Shown one piece after another: positions 19,699-30,534 of a stretch of DNA of 64,000 nt. The stretch spans positions 1 through 64,000 of the forward strand of contig JAMAHW010000079.1 in the NCBI GenBank assembly GCA_023627715.1, given 5' to 3'. A program made the position numbers and the translations under genes. The notes beneath the pieces were generated by a model, which was not told the DNA's origin, did not search any database, and saw only the letters and a program-made list of their open reading frames with translations. How positions within the stretch are numbered: the first letter of the stretch is position 1; each line of letters starts with the position of its first letter. Source of the DNA: Periconia sp. R9002. Lineage: Eukaryota > Ascomycota > Dothideomycetes > Pleosporales > Periconiaceae.

Positions 19699-21308
19699 TT
19701 AAAAATCGGGAAAAAGGTGGCCGTGTCTATTGAAAGAAAAAGTTAGCGTGGTAACAAACAATAATAGTGAGGGGTAGCGTACGGGTCATCCCCAGTCTGG
19801 CCGTAAGCCTCAGTTTCTTCGGGATATTTGTCGAACTGGCTGGCATCACCAACGCCGGCACGAACAGGTGGTACATAAGGCGCATCAATGTCCTTCTTTT
19901 GCAACCGTTCCCACGTCACTTCGGCGAACCAGGGATGGTTCATGACGTCTTTGCTTCCCCCATGCAAATTGCCAAGTCGTTTTGTTAGATCGGGCGTGAT
20001 GAGCTTTTGAAGCAAGTCCTGTGCGTCGTGGTGGATATAAGGTGGGTACTTTACACGGCCCTTGAGAATGTTTTCGTAGATTTTCATTGGCGAGCCACCG
20101 TCCCAAAATGGCGTAAAACCACACAGCATTTCGAAGATGAGGATGCCAAGAGACCACCTGTTTGGTTAGTGCCACGTGAATCGGGGCATACTTGTGGAGA
20201 CAAAGAACTCACCAATCGACGGATTTGTTGTAACCCTTTGACGCTACCACCTCGGGGGCCAGATAATCGGGCGTGCCGCAAAGAGTCCAAGTAATGTCCG
20301 GGACTTCTTTGGCGAAACCAAAATCCGTGATCTTCAGGTGTCCGTGCCGATCCAGTAGCAAATTTTCTGGCTTCAGATCGCGGTAAATAATGTTCTGCGC
20401 GTGGAGATAATCGAGGGCAAGTGTGACTTCGGCAGCATAGAACTTGGCAACAGGGTTGGGAAAGCGCTGGAGAAGTGAGCAGGTGTCGGAATGTGCGCAG
20501 CGGACTTGGAGCTGGAGCTTACCTGAGATTTGCGCAGCAGACTGAAGAGCTCACCACCCTCGACAAAGTCCATTACCATGTATAGATTTCTTGAATCTTG
20601 AAAGGTACCCCACAGCGTGATGAGGAAGGGGTGCTTGACCTGTTGGAGCATGCGGCGCTCGTCATTGGTGTGCTCCACCTGCTTCATCTTGACCACCTGG
20701 GCCTTTTTCAACACTTTGACGGCATAGAAACGTTGATTGTGCTTGGATTGCACGAGATGAACACGACCAAAGCTGCCAGTACCCAGCGTACGCTGAATGG
20801 TAAAATCTTGAAGGGTGTATTTGCCCTTTGTTGCGCGAACGGTGGGGGTGGGCTGAGCTTGGGCAGCGCCGCCATTGGTAGGCCTAGACGAGGCATTGGG
20901 CTGCTGCTGCTGTTGCGATTGCTGGGGTGTGGTCGTCGTATTGGCGGGGTGGATGAGATTCTGTATGCTGGGAACAGTGTGTTGCTGCTGCTGCTGCTGT
21001 GTCTGCTGATGAGGCTCTGGAGAGGCTTGCGGGGTAGCATATGCCTGTTGGGGGTAGGTGGAGGGGTTCATTGAGTCGGCGGGTTTGTGCGATGTAGTAG
21101 GGGTAGTGGACGAGGGCTGGGAGTTCTGCGACGCGGACTGGTCCTGGTTGGTGGACGACTTGCTCACGACGGAACCGCGCGTGTTTGACTTTGTGGGGGA
21201 GAAGGGAGAAGCACCGGCGGGATTGATGGGAGATGTCGGCGAGTCGAGGTCTTTGGAACCCGTCGAGTCCTTCGTCCGCTTCTTCTTGAGGAAGCCGAGA
21301 GTCGGCAT
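19699..21308 (-). CDS. pkaC: cAMP-dependent protein kinase catalytic subunit
   Basis: Four exons: 20523-21308, 20213-20466, 19783-20157 and 19699-19726. Introns are 56, 55 and 56 bp and the protein is 480 aa. The N-terminal 160 residues are Gln/Ser/Pro-rich after [14 protein letters not shown], as in filamentous-fungal PKA. The kinase domain has the Gly loop LGTGSFG (175-181), Lys198 in [22 protein letters not shown] and the activation loop [14 protein letters not shown]. Its P+1 and AGC-tail features are intact. The tiny last exon restores the hydrophobic AGC-tail ending GHLFPDF; without splicing the frame would run into an unrelated tail. The kinase phosphorylates R-R-x-S/T substrates when cAMP releases the regulatory subunit, controlling growth, carbon sensing and development. 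Confidence 0.95.
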
Positions 21309-22470
21309 AAGAGCGACCGTGTCGTGTCGAGCGCCCTGGCTTAGGAGCTGCGTGAAGCCGGCGTCAGGGCGTCACAGGACAGCAAGCGGTGCGGAATGCG
21401 CGGGCAACAATGGCGAGCGGGCGCAGTCAATTGAAGCGAATGCTGGTTTGCGCGGGGCATGCGAGGGCGAATGGAGGCGTGCGACGTGCCGACGAGACCA
21501 GTCAGCCGTCGATGGTGCAGGAGGGGAGGGAATCAGGGTCGAAGGGTCCGAGGATAGCGGCAGCAAGAGAGAGGAAGAGAGTGAAGAGAGAATGAACGAG
21601 GGCGGAGAAGAGGTGGTTGGGGTTGAGGCTACAGTGCAGCAAGAATGGCCTAGGGTACGTCCTAAGCGGGACCGCTCCTTCCTAGCTATCAAAGAACACC
21701 AAGCACCGGCCGGGGAGTGGAAGCTGCTTGCATCATCGCCATCATGACCGTCACCGATACCTACAACACATAAAACTCTCCATCGCTGGCCGGTGATGCC
21801 CAAAGACCCTCTGCCATGTGGATTGTAGATCTATCTAGGTACATGTATCCGATTTGCTTGGCTAGATATGTATGCATATGACCCACGCAACTACGTCTTT
21901 AAGATTTAGACACATATAGGTAGGTAGATATATATATGGATGGTTTGACCAAGGATATAGTTATATGCATTCGCACCCAGGTCCTAATATACTCCACCAC
22001 TATATACCAATCAATGCATTTACATAGGTAGTCCCCAGTATCGTCAGTGTCGTAACTCCATCATGGTGGACCGGCAACATTACCTGGCACCTCAGCCATG
22101 TCCGGCGGAATGACCATCCCCGCGGCATGGCTCCGCTCCGCTTCCTCTTGCGGCTGCATCAGCGAAACCCCGTCGTACATAGATAGCCCCATCCCGCTTA
22201 TGTGCGCATGTCGCTGTCATGCTTCTGCATACATGTCCCCTCAATATATAGGTATGCAAAAACTGCCTTGTCCAAATTCTTGCAATTGATCCATGCACAT
22301 TCTCTGCAATGTCCGGTGCCGTTGCTGCTCACTTCACAAACTTTGCCATAATCTCCACCAGCATCATCATCATCATCGACGACTAGGACGCCAAAGGAGG
22401 GGTTAACACCCGTAGTTAGCCTCGGCGGGGAATAACAATGTCCCATCCACTGGGAAATGGGAATCCCGGC
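21309..22470. other. PKA promoter/5' UTR and intergenic region
   Basis: Upstream of the PKA start. It is purine-rich near 21540-21600, then AT-rich with TAGGTAG/TATATA runs near 21840-21950. It also covers the 3' flank of the glycosyltransferase gene. No gene is supported. Confidence 0.5.
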
Positions 22471-23771
22471 CTATAGTTCGCCAACCACTTCCTCCCCTTG
22501 TGCTTCGTACTGCGATTCGTCCGTGCTCTCCTGGTCAGGCTTCATCCATGGCTCCAGATCCAATCCACACACCTCCATGCGACGCTGCCGGAACGTCTCA
22601 TAAAGTCGTTCCCATGCTTCTCTCGCCTGGTCTTCCTTGGGCCGGATCTGCACTCGATCTGCGTACGGGACATCATATTCTGGCCCAGGGATTTCGGGGT
22701 CCGAAAGGCGCACGTACGTTGTTGTCTCTTGGAATGCCGTTGCATTAAAATCCTCGGCCGCGTCCCGCAACTTCTGCGACTCGTAAACCACGTTACCCAT
22801 GGAGAGCGACCACTCGGAAATGAGCGATTCAGGCGCCGCAAATGTCTGGCGGAAAAGCGCAATGTCTTCCATGGGGGCCGATGATCGCCTCTCTTTCAGC
22901 TGCTGGAAGCTTTCACGCGACGGGTGGATAAGAAGCAGCGATGTCGACAGATCCTTCCTTTCTGGCGTAGCAGGAAACGCAGCCATCGGTTCGGATGTGG
23001 AAAAGGCAAGGAGAGAATCTAATGCAGAAGCATCAAGCAAGACACCGGGTCCATGAAGGTAGATCAACCTTTCGTAACTCGTGAGTGTGTACAGGCTTGC
23101 GAGCGAGTACGAAGATGCCAGGGAATCTAGCAGCTCAAAGTCAGTAGCTGGTAAAGTATGTGTCGTTCCGAATCTTACCATCATCACCGTCTACGATTGT
23201 ATCCATAGGAATCAAAGTCGCGCCATATCGTCTGACTGCTGTTCTGAGAAGACGCCTGGTGGTACTCATCTGCGGGTTGTACTCTTCCTCGTCATCTTCA
23301 GTAGTCGCCAACCACGCTTTCGGAAACATCAATATCCTTCTTGCCGGGCTCTTCATTTCGTGTAAGTCTGCCAGCAACATGACTGCGCTACACAGCTCGA
23401 CAAACTCTTTTGCCACTTGCACATAACCCAGCCGAGTCCAGTCGAGCGACTCTCCTGCTATGATCTGGCCAATGGTCCCATCCACCTCCGGTCTTCCCCC
23501 CACAGGTCTCGCCCATTTCGCGTCCAGTGTAGGCGGCTCTACTGGCTTCGATACGGGTAATGGTTTTGGTAGGCGCGGTTTTATCGCCGCCTGGAGCGAG
23601 TGTACATATCGCTGCTGTAGTACGTATCCGGAAAGGAAGAGTGCAAGTGTGAACAAGAAAACTGCGACGCGTTAATTCCAAGGCCTGAGTCATGATGATG
23701 AAATCGACAGTACCAATCGCTGCAGAAAATATAACGGAGACCTGGCCAGATGAAAGCAATAGTTTGGCCAT
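22471..23771 (-). CDS. GT8-like glycosyltransferase, type II membrane protein
   Basis: Exons 23714-23771, 23179-23661 and 22471-23126. Introns are 52 bp each (GTACTG..GTCGCAG; GTAAGA..GCTGCTAG) and the protein is 398 aa. The first splice builds the membrane anchor: MAKLLLSSGQVSVIFSAAI joins VFLFTLALFLSGYVLQQR. The lumenal part has ARRILMFPKAWLAT and, across the second splice, DSLASSYSLASLYTLTSYER then LIYLHGPGVLLDASALDSLL, where a GT8/GNT1-like enzyme carries its metal-binding Dx(D) region; here it reads GPGVLLDAS. The family is annotated in fungi as glycosyltransferase family 8 or GNT1-like. Golgi location is inferred from topology. The missing clear DxD leaves activity open. Confidence 0.78.
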
Positions 23772-24198
23772 GGTCAGAATATTCGTATACAAAGAAGCGG
23801 GGTATCAAAATGGAGCTAGGTCGCTTCAAACAGGTGCAAAAATATGAATATGATTTCTAGAAAATGATGCTCGTGCGAATGTACAAGAACGGTGGATGCA
23901 GTGGGACTGTGTGACGTGATGGGAAGTAGGGCTGTGTTTTTGTTGATGGTCGGAGGGAGCAACTATCGATAAGGATTCTTTACAATACTCGTCAGATCAA
24001 AACACGATTAACCAAGCTCATGATTGGCCAGCACTAGCGTATCAAGTGTGGCGAGGCTTTGTCATCATGCATTAGTTCACTCACCTAAAGTTTCAATCCC
24101 TGCATCCATTAACATTTATCGTCAACCAGCTCTGAGGACTCTGCGCGACTGCGCTACAATTACCAACACGATTCCTAACATTCTCACCGCACCGTACA
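23772..24198. promoter_or_regulatory. Shared divergent promoter, GT8 gene / PRP38
   Basis: 427 bp between two outward-facing start codons. It contains one CTATCGATAAG element at 23963-23973, the same ATCGAT-centred core as the palindromes near 50.9 kb. Confidence 0.5.
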
Positions 24199-25125
24199 AT
24201 GGCTTCGAAGCCCGTCTACGACAAAGCCGACGCCAGAGCCCTTCTGGATGATCGAGGCTATTCCGGCGCCCTCATCCGTGGCCAAAACCCCGCGCTTCTA
24301 TTCGAGAAAGGCGTGCGCGAGCGCATCACCGAATCTTATTACTGGAAAGAGCAATGCTTCGGTCTAAATGCGGCTACACTGTGCGATCGGGCGGCCGACC
24401 TGAAATTTATCGGTGGTACGACGGGCATCATGGGTAAACCGACGCCATTCCTATGTCTCGCATTCAAGCTACTCCAGCTTGTGCCCGAGAAAGAGATTAT
24501 ACTTGAATATTTGAACTTCCGGGAAGAGGAGGAGGATGAGGAGGAGGATGGTGAGGACAAGGACATGGATGGAGAAGAGAAGGATGAAGGGGATAACGAA
24601 GATAAAAAAGAAGATCTGAATGCCGCTGGCAAACTAGGCTCCTGGAAATATCTCCGGTGTCTCGCTGCCTTCTACATTCGGCTTGCGTGGGAACCTGTGG
24701 AGATCTACACCACCCTCGAGCCATTACTCACCGACTACCGGAAGATTAAGCGACGGACCAAGGATGGCTTTGTATTAACATATGTCGATCAGTTCATAGA
24801 TGATCTCCTAACCAAGGACCGGATATGCGCGACCAGTTTATGGAAGCTCACTCCCCGCACCGCGCTGGAGGATATAGACGAGTTGGAACCGAGGGAAAGC
24901 CCGCTTGCGGATGAAGTGGATGATATGGAGGAAGATGCGAGAAGTAGAGGCTCCAGCATGAGCAGGAGTAGGAGAAGCAGCACAGGCCGCAGTTTCAGTC
25001 GAGATCGAGACAGCAGAAGTCGAAGCTTCAGCAGGGATCGATATAGTAGAAGCCGGAGTTATGATCGAAATTCCAGGTCGAGAAGTAGGAGTCCGCCAAG
25101 GGAACGAAGCCGAAGTCGGAGCTAG
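24199..25125 (+). CDS. PRP38: Pre-mRNA-splicing factor Prp38
   Basis: An intronless 308-aa protein. The PRP38 domain spans about residues 15-220 and includes LIRGQNPALLFEKGVRERI, ESYYWKEQCFGLNA, FIGGTTGIMGKPTPFLCL and, after an insertion, YLRCLAAFYIRLAWEP. The insertion (about 108-143) is a run of Glu/Asp/Lys. The C-terminal tail (about 255-308) is an Arg-Ser domain with repeated SRSRS and FSRDRD units. Prp38 is a tri-snRNP/B-complex component needed to activate the spliceosome. An RS tail is usual in metazoan and many fungal forms and absent from the yeast protein. Confidence 0.95.
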   Translation: MASKPVYDKADARALLDDRGYSGALIRGQNPALLFEKGVRERITESYYWKEQCFGLNAATLCDRAADLKFIGGTTGIMGKPTPFLCLAFKLLQLVPEKEIILEYLNFREEEEDEEEDGEDKDMDGEEKDEGDNEDKKEDLNAAGKLGSWKYLRCLAAFYIRLAWEPVEIYTTLEPLLTDYRKIKRRTKDGFVLTYVDQFIDDLLTKDRICATSLWKLTPRTALEDIDELEPRESPLADEVDDMEEDARSRGSSMSRSRRSSTGRSFSRDRDSRSRSFSRDRYSRSRSYDRNSRSRSRSPPRERSRSRS

Positions 25126-25276
25126 TTGGACATGCACCAAACCACCAGCCACGCCATTTCCACTATTTTAAATCACGGATGAATCATTACGTGGGGGCCC
25201 CTGTGAGATACCAATTGCAGGTGCGCTGTAACTACCACATGATGAAAGAACCAACGTCAAGTGAGGAGCCTGACAC

Positions 25277-25546
25277 TCACCCTCTCATCTGCACCGATAT
25301 CCCAAATCTCATTTTCGAACTGTCACGAAATTCTTCAACGGAATACTCGACATAATGTACTTTTAATCTCCATTTTGCGATTAGGAAGTTCTTTTCTCGG
25401 GATTGATATTGTACATCATAAATATTCTCGTCTTCCTTGTATCGAGGGCACCAACCAGCGATTTTGTCACGCGACCAATATGGAATAGATTCTATCACGA
25501 ACTGCTTCAAAACTGGAATTTTTTGAAGACGCTGTTCCGGAGGCAT
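25277..25546 (-). CDS. Small hypothetical open frame
   Basis: An 89-codon ATG frame with balanced, protein-like composition (LQKIPVLKQFVIESIPYW, then KEDENIYDVQYQSREKNF). It has no recognisable domain, signal or membrane segment. It may be a small gene or the surviving end of a decayed one; no splice partner was found. Confidence 0.3.
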   Translation of the reverse strand: MPPEQRLQKIPVLKQFVIESIPYWSRDKIAGWCPRYKEDENIYDVQYQSREKNFLIAKWRLKVHYVEYSVEEFRDSSKMRFGISVQMRG

Positions 25547-26806
25547 TCATTCCTGGTAGCATTTCTCCGTACATCCCCATTCTGAGGGAAGTATCTTCAA
25601 GTTTTTACGGCACGAATAACAATAAATAATGCAATTACGCGTCCGCAAACTTGCCTCCAAACCTTCGTCACATGTTCCCAATTACCTGTTACCTCTCGCT
25701 TTTTTTCTCTCCGGGCAGTTATCAATACCATATTTCCTTATTTCATTTCCAGCCATTACAGCAAAGCCATACACGGTCTGGCCGCTTATCTCACTGCATT
25801 GGGATTCCCGCGGAGAAAGACAATGAATCGAGCGAAAGACTAAACAGAACAACTTGCTGAAACATCCTTTACAGTAGCGCCCAAGGGATGCGCACATGTC
25901 AAAGATAAGAATTCCTTGGAGCGCACCACGATGGCATTTGCCGAGAGCGAGAAACGATGAAAAACGTGACTGTTTTTAGTCTTTCTCGCGGTCAAATGGA
26001 GAATGCCCGGCGAGCAGGAGATGTACTTGCTGCGCTACGCTGGGTTATTGGATTCAGGAACAGTGTCTGACGCGCGTTGAATACAGTCATTCTCAGGAAT
26101 GGAGAAATACCCAGTTGCTTATTGGCTCTGTTGAGCATAAGCTCAGCAGCGATTTGGAATTCGGAAGGCGATCGTCGGAGGGATTTCTGGGTTCGTGGTT
26201 TTCGGCACTGACGTGATCTAAGAGCCTGATGCGACCTCTTCCCGTGTACGACGAATGGATTTTGCAGCGTGTTCCTCGAATTGATTTGCAATACAGTACA
26301 CGTGCTCTTGATACCAATCAGCATTTCCTAAAAATAATTCCCAAAGGCTCATAGGATGGAGTTCAGCATGCTTCCTTAATGCTGGGACATGGCAACAAAA
26401 CTGTTTCGGCCAACCATGCCAAACATCAACACCAATTTCTGCTGACATGATGTCTAATAGACAGGCGTAATGACGGAGAAAGGCATTCGAACTTGTGTCT
26501 AGGAGGCGTAGATAAGGTACCTATTTCTGGTCCACCTTTGATATATCTAGCGCATAATCACAGTGCCAAGAGATAAGAAAAGACGCTTGCCGCCCCCACA
26601 TCCATCCCGCGCAAACCACTCTAAACGAAGTCCAGTTGATGGAAACCACTTTTTGTTGCTTTTTAATTGCTTCAATTCCAAACATCATGTTTTCCAGCCC
26701 CAGGAACGCGCTTTGAGGCTGCGAGCTGGGCAATCACATACGTCTCATGGGAGCTCTAAAGCTCCTCAGCTTCTACGCCATTTACATAACACTTGATCGT
26801 CTTGAG
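25547..26806. other. Intergenic, possible decayed coding remnants
   Basis: On the minus strand, 26218-26448 (SLWELFLGNADWYQEHVY, FEEHAAKSIRRTREE) and 25992-26324 (EFQIAAELMLNRANK) are protein-like but lie in different frames, with no splice sites that join them convincingly. This could be a degenerated gene. No family is recognised. Confidence 0.3.
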
Positions 26807-26812
26807 AGATAA
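26807..26812 (+). promoter_or_regulatory. GATA (HGATAR) site, AreA/NIT2-type
   Basis: AGATAA, 358 bp upstream of the nitrate-transporter start. GATA factors of the AreA class bind HGATAR and activate nitrogen genes under nitrogen limitation. The motif is short and single here, so the assignment rests on context. Confidence 0.4.
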
Positions 26813-26941
26813 GAGCGCATAAGCTTCATCTTTTCAAATTCACTATAGGTATTCCGGGGAAACCGGGGGCAGCTTGGCATCCAAGAGGATTTGCGGTTCC
26901 AGTCTTGTGAACAGTCTTGGTCTTTGCGTCAGTATTCTACA

Positions 26942-26949
26942 CCGCGGAG
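26942..26949 (-). promoter_or_regulatory. NirA/NIT4-like binding site
   Basis: CCGCGGAG on the plus strand is CTCCGCGG on the minus strand, an exact match to the NirA consensus CTCCGHGG, 221 bp before the nitrate-transporter start codon. NirA-class Zn2Cys6 factors induce nitrate assimilation genes together with AreA. Confidence 0.55.
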
Positions 26950-26978
26950 GTGTCGTGTACACTGCTTCGTTCGTCTGG

Positions 26979-26988
26979 ATATATAAAT
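26979..26988 (+). promoter_or_regulatory. TATA-like element
   Basis: ATATATAAAT, about 190 bp upstream of the transporter start and about 30 bp downstream of the NirA-like site. A plausible core promoter element, leaving a long 5' UTR. Confidence 0.35.
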
Positions 26989-27169
26989 CATTGACCCTGG
27001 CCGGTACTGTGTCTGGTTGATGTAGGCTGGTCGAAGTTCTTTCATCTCAGATCGACGAGAAACGCAGATTGACGAGAGCCCCCGGGATTATTCCTTAGAT
27101 ATTACCCTGCCGTCTCCTCCCCCACAAAACCCCCTGCAGGCAGTGACAGGTACTACGACTCCAACAAAC

Positions 27170-28815
27170 ATGGGTTTTCAATTCAAGCAACTATGGTCTG
27201 CTCCGGAAATCAACCCTTACAACAAGAAAGCAAAATCAATACCAGTCTTCAACCCGTTTGACAAATATGGACGTGTTTTCTTCTTCTCGTACCTCGGGTT
27301 CTTCATCGCTTTCTGGTCGTGGTATGCCTTTCCACCTCTGGTATGGTAAACCCCAGATTTACGTTCGATCCCCCACAACTTTATCTAATGTTGCTCCACA
27401 GATGGTCTCGATCAGGAAAGACTTACATCTCTCGCAGAATGAAGTCGCAAACTCCAACATCATCTCCCTCACAGCCACTCTTGTCATGCGAGCTATCGCA
27501 GGCCCCCTTTGCGATCGATTTGGACCGCGCTTGACGTTTGTTGGCTGCTTGCTTGCAGGTGCAATCCCATCCGCCCTAGCGGGTACCGCGCATAATGCCG
27601 GAAGTCTTTATGCCATTCGTTTCTTTGTGGGAATTTTGGGAGGTACATTCGTGCCCTGCCAGGTCTGGACTACCGGCTTCTTCGACCGCAACGTGATCGG
27701 GACCGCCAACGCCCTGGTCGGTGGATGGGGTAACTCTGGAGGTGGTATTACTTAGTAAGTAGTATTCGCTGCAACAATCTCATAACTACCATGCTAACGA
27801 ATCCAGCTTCGTTATGCCTGCCATCTACGACTCTCTCATGAAAAGGCAACACCTGACTTCGCACGTCGCCTGGCGAGTGGCCTTCATCGTCCCCTTCATC
27901 CTCATCACTGCCGTCGCCATCAGCATGCTCTTCTTCTGTGAAGACACGCCAACCGGGAAATGGTCCGACCGAGGCAAGGTCGTCGCTCCAGCCGCACCCA
28001 CCAGCAACACCATCGTCGCCGCCCCAGGAACCCTCACCGACAAGAAATCATCCACTGCAAACTCCATCTCCTCCAACGACGAAAAGAAAACCGCCCCCAT
28101 CCCGCAACAACAACAACAACCCGATGTCGAAACGGGCGCAGGCACCGTCAACATCCTCGACGAAGTCCAACACGAAATCGTCGTCAAGCCCTCCGCCAAA
28201 GAAGCCCTCCGCGTCGCCTGCTCTCTGCAAGCCCTAACACTCATGTCCTCCTACATCTGCTCCTTCGGCGGCGAGCTCGCCATCAACTCGATCCTCGGGT
28301 CCTACTACCTCAAAAACTTCCCAAAGCTAGGCCAAACCACGTCAGGGCGCTGGGCCGCCATGTTCGGGCTCCTCAACATCGTCACACGGCCCATGGGCGG
28401 CTTCTTCGCCGACCTCATCTTCCGCTGGACCAAGCAGAACCTGTGGGCCAAGAAACTCTGGATCCACTTCGTCGGCGTCATGTCGGGCATCTTCCTCATC
28501 GTCATCGGCCAGCTCGACCCCAAAGACCTGTCCACCATGGTCGGCCTCATCGCCCTCATGGCCATCTTCCTCGAAGCCGGCAACGGCGCCAATTTCGCCC
28601 TCGTCCCCCACGTGCATCCCCACGCCAACGGCGTCCTCTCCGGCCTCGTTGGCGCCGCGGGAAATCTCGGTGGTGTTATCTTTGCGATTATTTTTAGGTA
28701 CAATGGGACGCATTATGCCCGCGTTTTCTGGATTATTGGGGTTATTATTATTGGGTTGAATTTGGTTTTTATTTGGGTTAGGCCGATTCCTAAGGGACAG
28801 ATTGGTGGGCGTTGA
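27170..28815 (+). CDS. nrtA: Nitrate transporter, NNP-family MFS (NrtA/CrnA type)
   Basis: Exons 27170-27340, 27402-27754 and 27807-28815. Introns are 61 bp (GTATGG..TCCACAG) and 52 bp (GTAAGT..GCTAAC..CCAG) and the protein is 510 aa. It starts [18 protein letters not shown]. Conserved pieces are [49 protein letters not shown], the nitrate-signature stretch [18 protein letters not shown] and the second signature [14 protein letters not shown] charged loop of about 90 residues between helices 6 and 7 is typical of fungal members. It imports nitrate (and nitrite) with protons at the plasma membrane. No nitrate or nitrite reductase gene lies next to it in this window, so the usual fungal assimilation cluster is absent or elsewhere. 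NirA-like and GATA sites lie upstream. Confidence 0.93.
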
Positions 28816-30534
28816 ACGGAGAGATGTGAACGACGAATATAGTATTGTAATACCCCCTTCATCGATACATGATGATAGATTGCCCTTTTTCTTTTTCTTT
28901 CCCTCTTGTTCTGATGTATTCGAACACGGGGAAACGTATTCCGCATGTACACACACATATATAATAATACATAAAAACCTTCCTTTACCCCCAATCCCTT
29001 CCATCTTGTCCATATGCTTCAATACCACAATCCACTAAACTAAATCCTTCGTACACCTTCGCTCTTACTATCTACGGGTTTGTCACACCGCGTTTCGCGT
29101 GTAACCTTCGTAACGTATGACGACGTGTTTGGTACATACATGTATGTATGTACGTGTTAATACGGGTATGGTCAAGGTTGGAGGGGCATTCGTTTGTTTA
29201 TAGTGTTTTGCATATATTGGGGGTTTAGGGATTCGAGAGGGAGATAAGGATGAGTATAGATGTAGGGGGAGCACACTTTCTATGAAATGTAACAATGAAT
29301 CATCGCAGAGTAATGTTACTCTGGGTTCGACACGGGCAGAAGGGGAAAAAAAACACAAGGTAACGTCCTCGGCCAGGACGAACGCACAGGCAACTGTTTG
29401 CGCATGTGAGGGCAAACTTCTAGGTACATTGTAGGGGTTGATGTTGTTGGTGTTATTGGGCTGTCAGTGACAGGGCTAATACATGTAATGTGTTGGTACA
29501 GCGCGTCATCGATACAAATGTACATGTACCTACCTAGGTGTCACGCAAATGCTTTTTCGGTCTAGACGTCGTCGGATCGGAAGCATCTGTCAAGAAAATG
29601 TATATGTACGACCTTGTGTGTACCTTTTCAATCCATTAGCGTAGGGTAGTTAGTCGTTGTAGCGCAAGGGTGCTTGTATCCGCACATGCCCGATAAATCT
29701 AGATGGCAAAAAGTCCAGACCCCAACCCATGCTCCCGGTGTCCCGCTCCCGCTTTAACGACCGTGGTGTGACAGGCTACGGAAAAGATTCCCATACTAGA
29801 ACTCGTAGAAAATCCCGATGCGTATTCTCCATCATTCCCATCACGCCCCACGACGAGCGTTTCCTCGGAGATGTAACATGAGTCCTACACGACGTAACAC
29901 AAGGCAGGCTCCAGCAAAGCAACGTGGGCGATGATGATTCCTTATAAGGTGCCATCTTTTCATTTTTGAGAGGTGAAGAGGTGAATTGCTAAGGTCGGAG
30001 GAATTGACTGATGGGTTCGGCATCGGCCACGTTAGCTACCGCCGGTTGCCTAAGCTGAAAACCCTTGCACATCGCCACCACGCGACAACATCTGCTCAAA
30101 ACTTTTGCTATAGCCATATGCATCCACTTCACAAGCTCACCCCGAGCCATCCCCGTTACTTGACATGGACCTTACTAGTTACCGGAGCGTCGCGGGTTTG
30201 TGCGACGAGTAATTCCATCGGTTGGGCGATAAACCAGAAATCGAATCAATGCCTACGCCGTGTAGAGAGGCGAAATGGCATTGATCTATGAGGACCGGTT
30301 AACGACACCGACCACTAGCGTGAAGAAGGCTATTTTACTAATAAGCCGCTCCTCCTCAACATCCTCATGTATACGCCCTGTGCTGTGCCCGACACCTGCT
30401 GCTCCGAAGCACTCATGTGTGCTTCAGTCTGATGTCCTGCCTTTTGGCTCCGCGACTCTCTAGTTCTTCTTCCATCTTCTTAACCCGGGAGCCCCTCCAT
30501 CTAACGATAGCGGTTTCTTTTTCTGCTATGCAAA
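28816..30534. other. 1.7-kb intergenic region
   Basis: Between the transporter 3' end and the Zn2Cys6 gene, both on the plus strand. There are short TACATGTATGTATGTACGTG-like alternating tracts near 29137-29158 and 29510-29535. No gene is supported on either strand. Confidence 0.5.

Noticed and set aside
19182..19733. 183-codon plus-strand frame near the PKA 3' end
   Set aside because: Low-complexity sequence antisense to the PKA last exon and 3' UTR, with no domain; treated as chance.
27960..28697. 245-codon Arg/His/Pro-rich frame over the nitrate transporter
   Set aside because: Alternate frame of the transporter's third exon; composition typical of a shadow.
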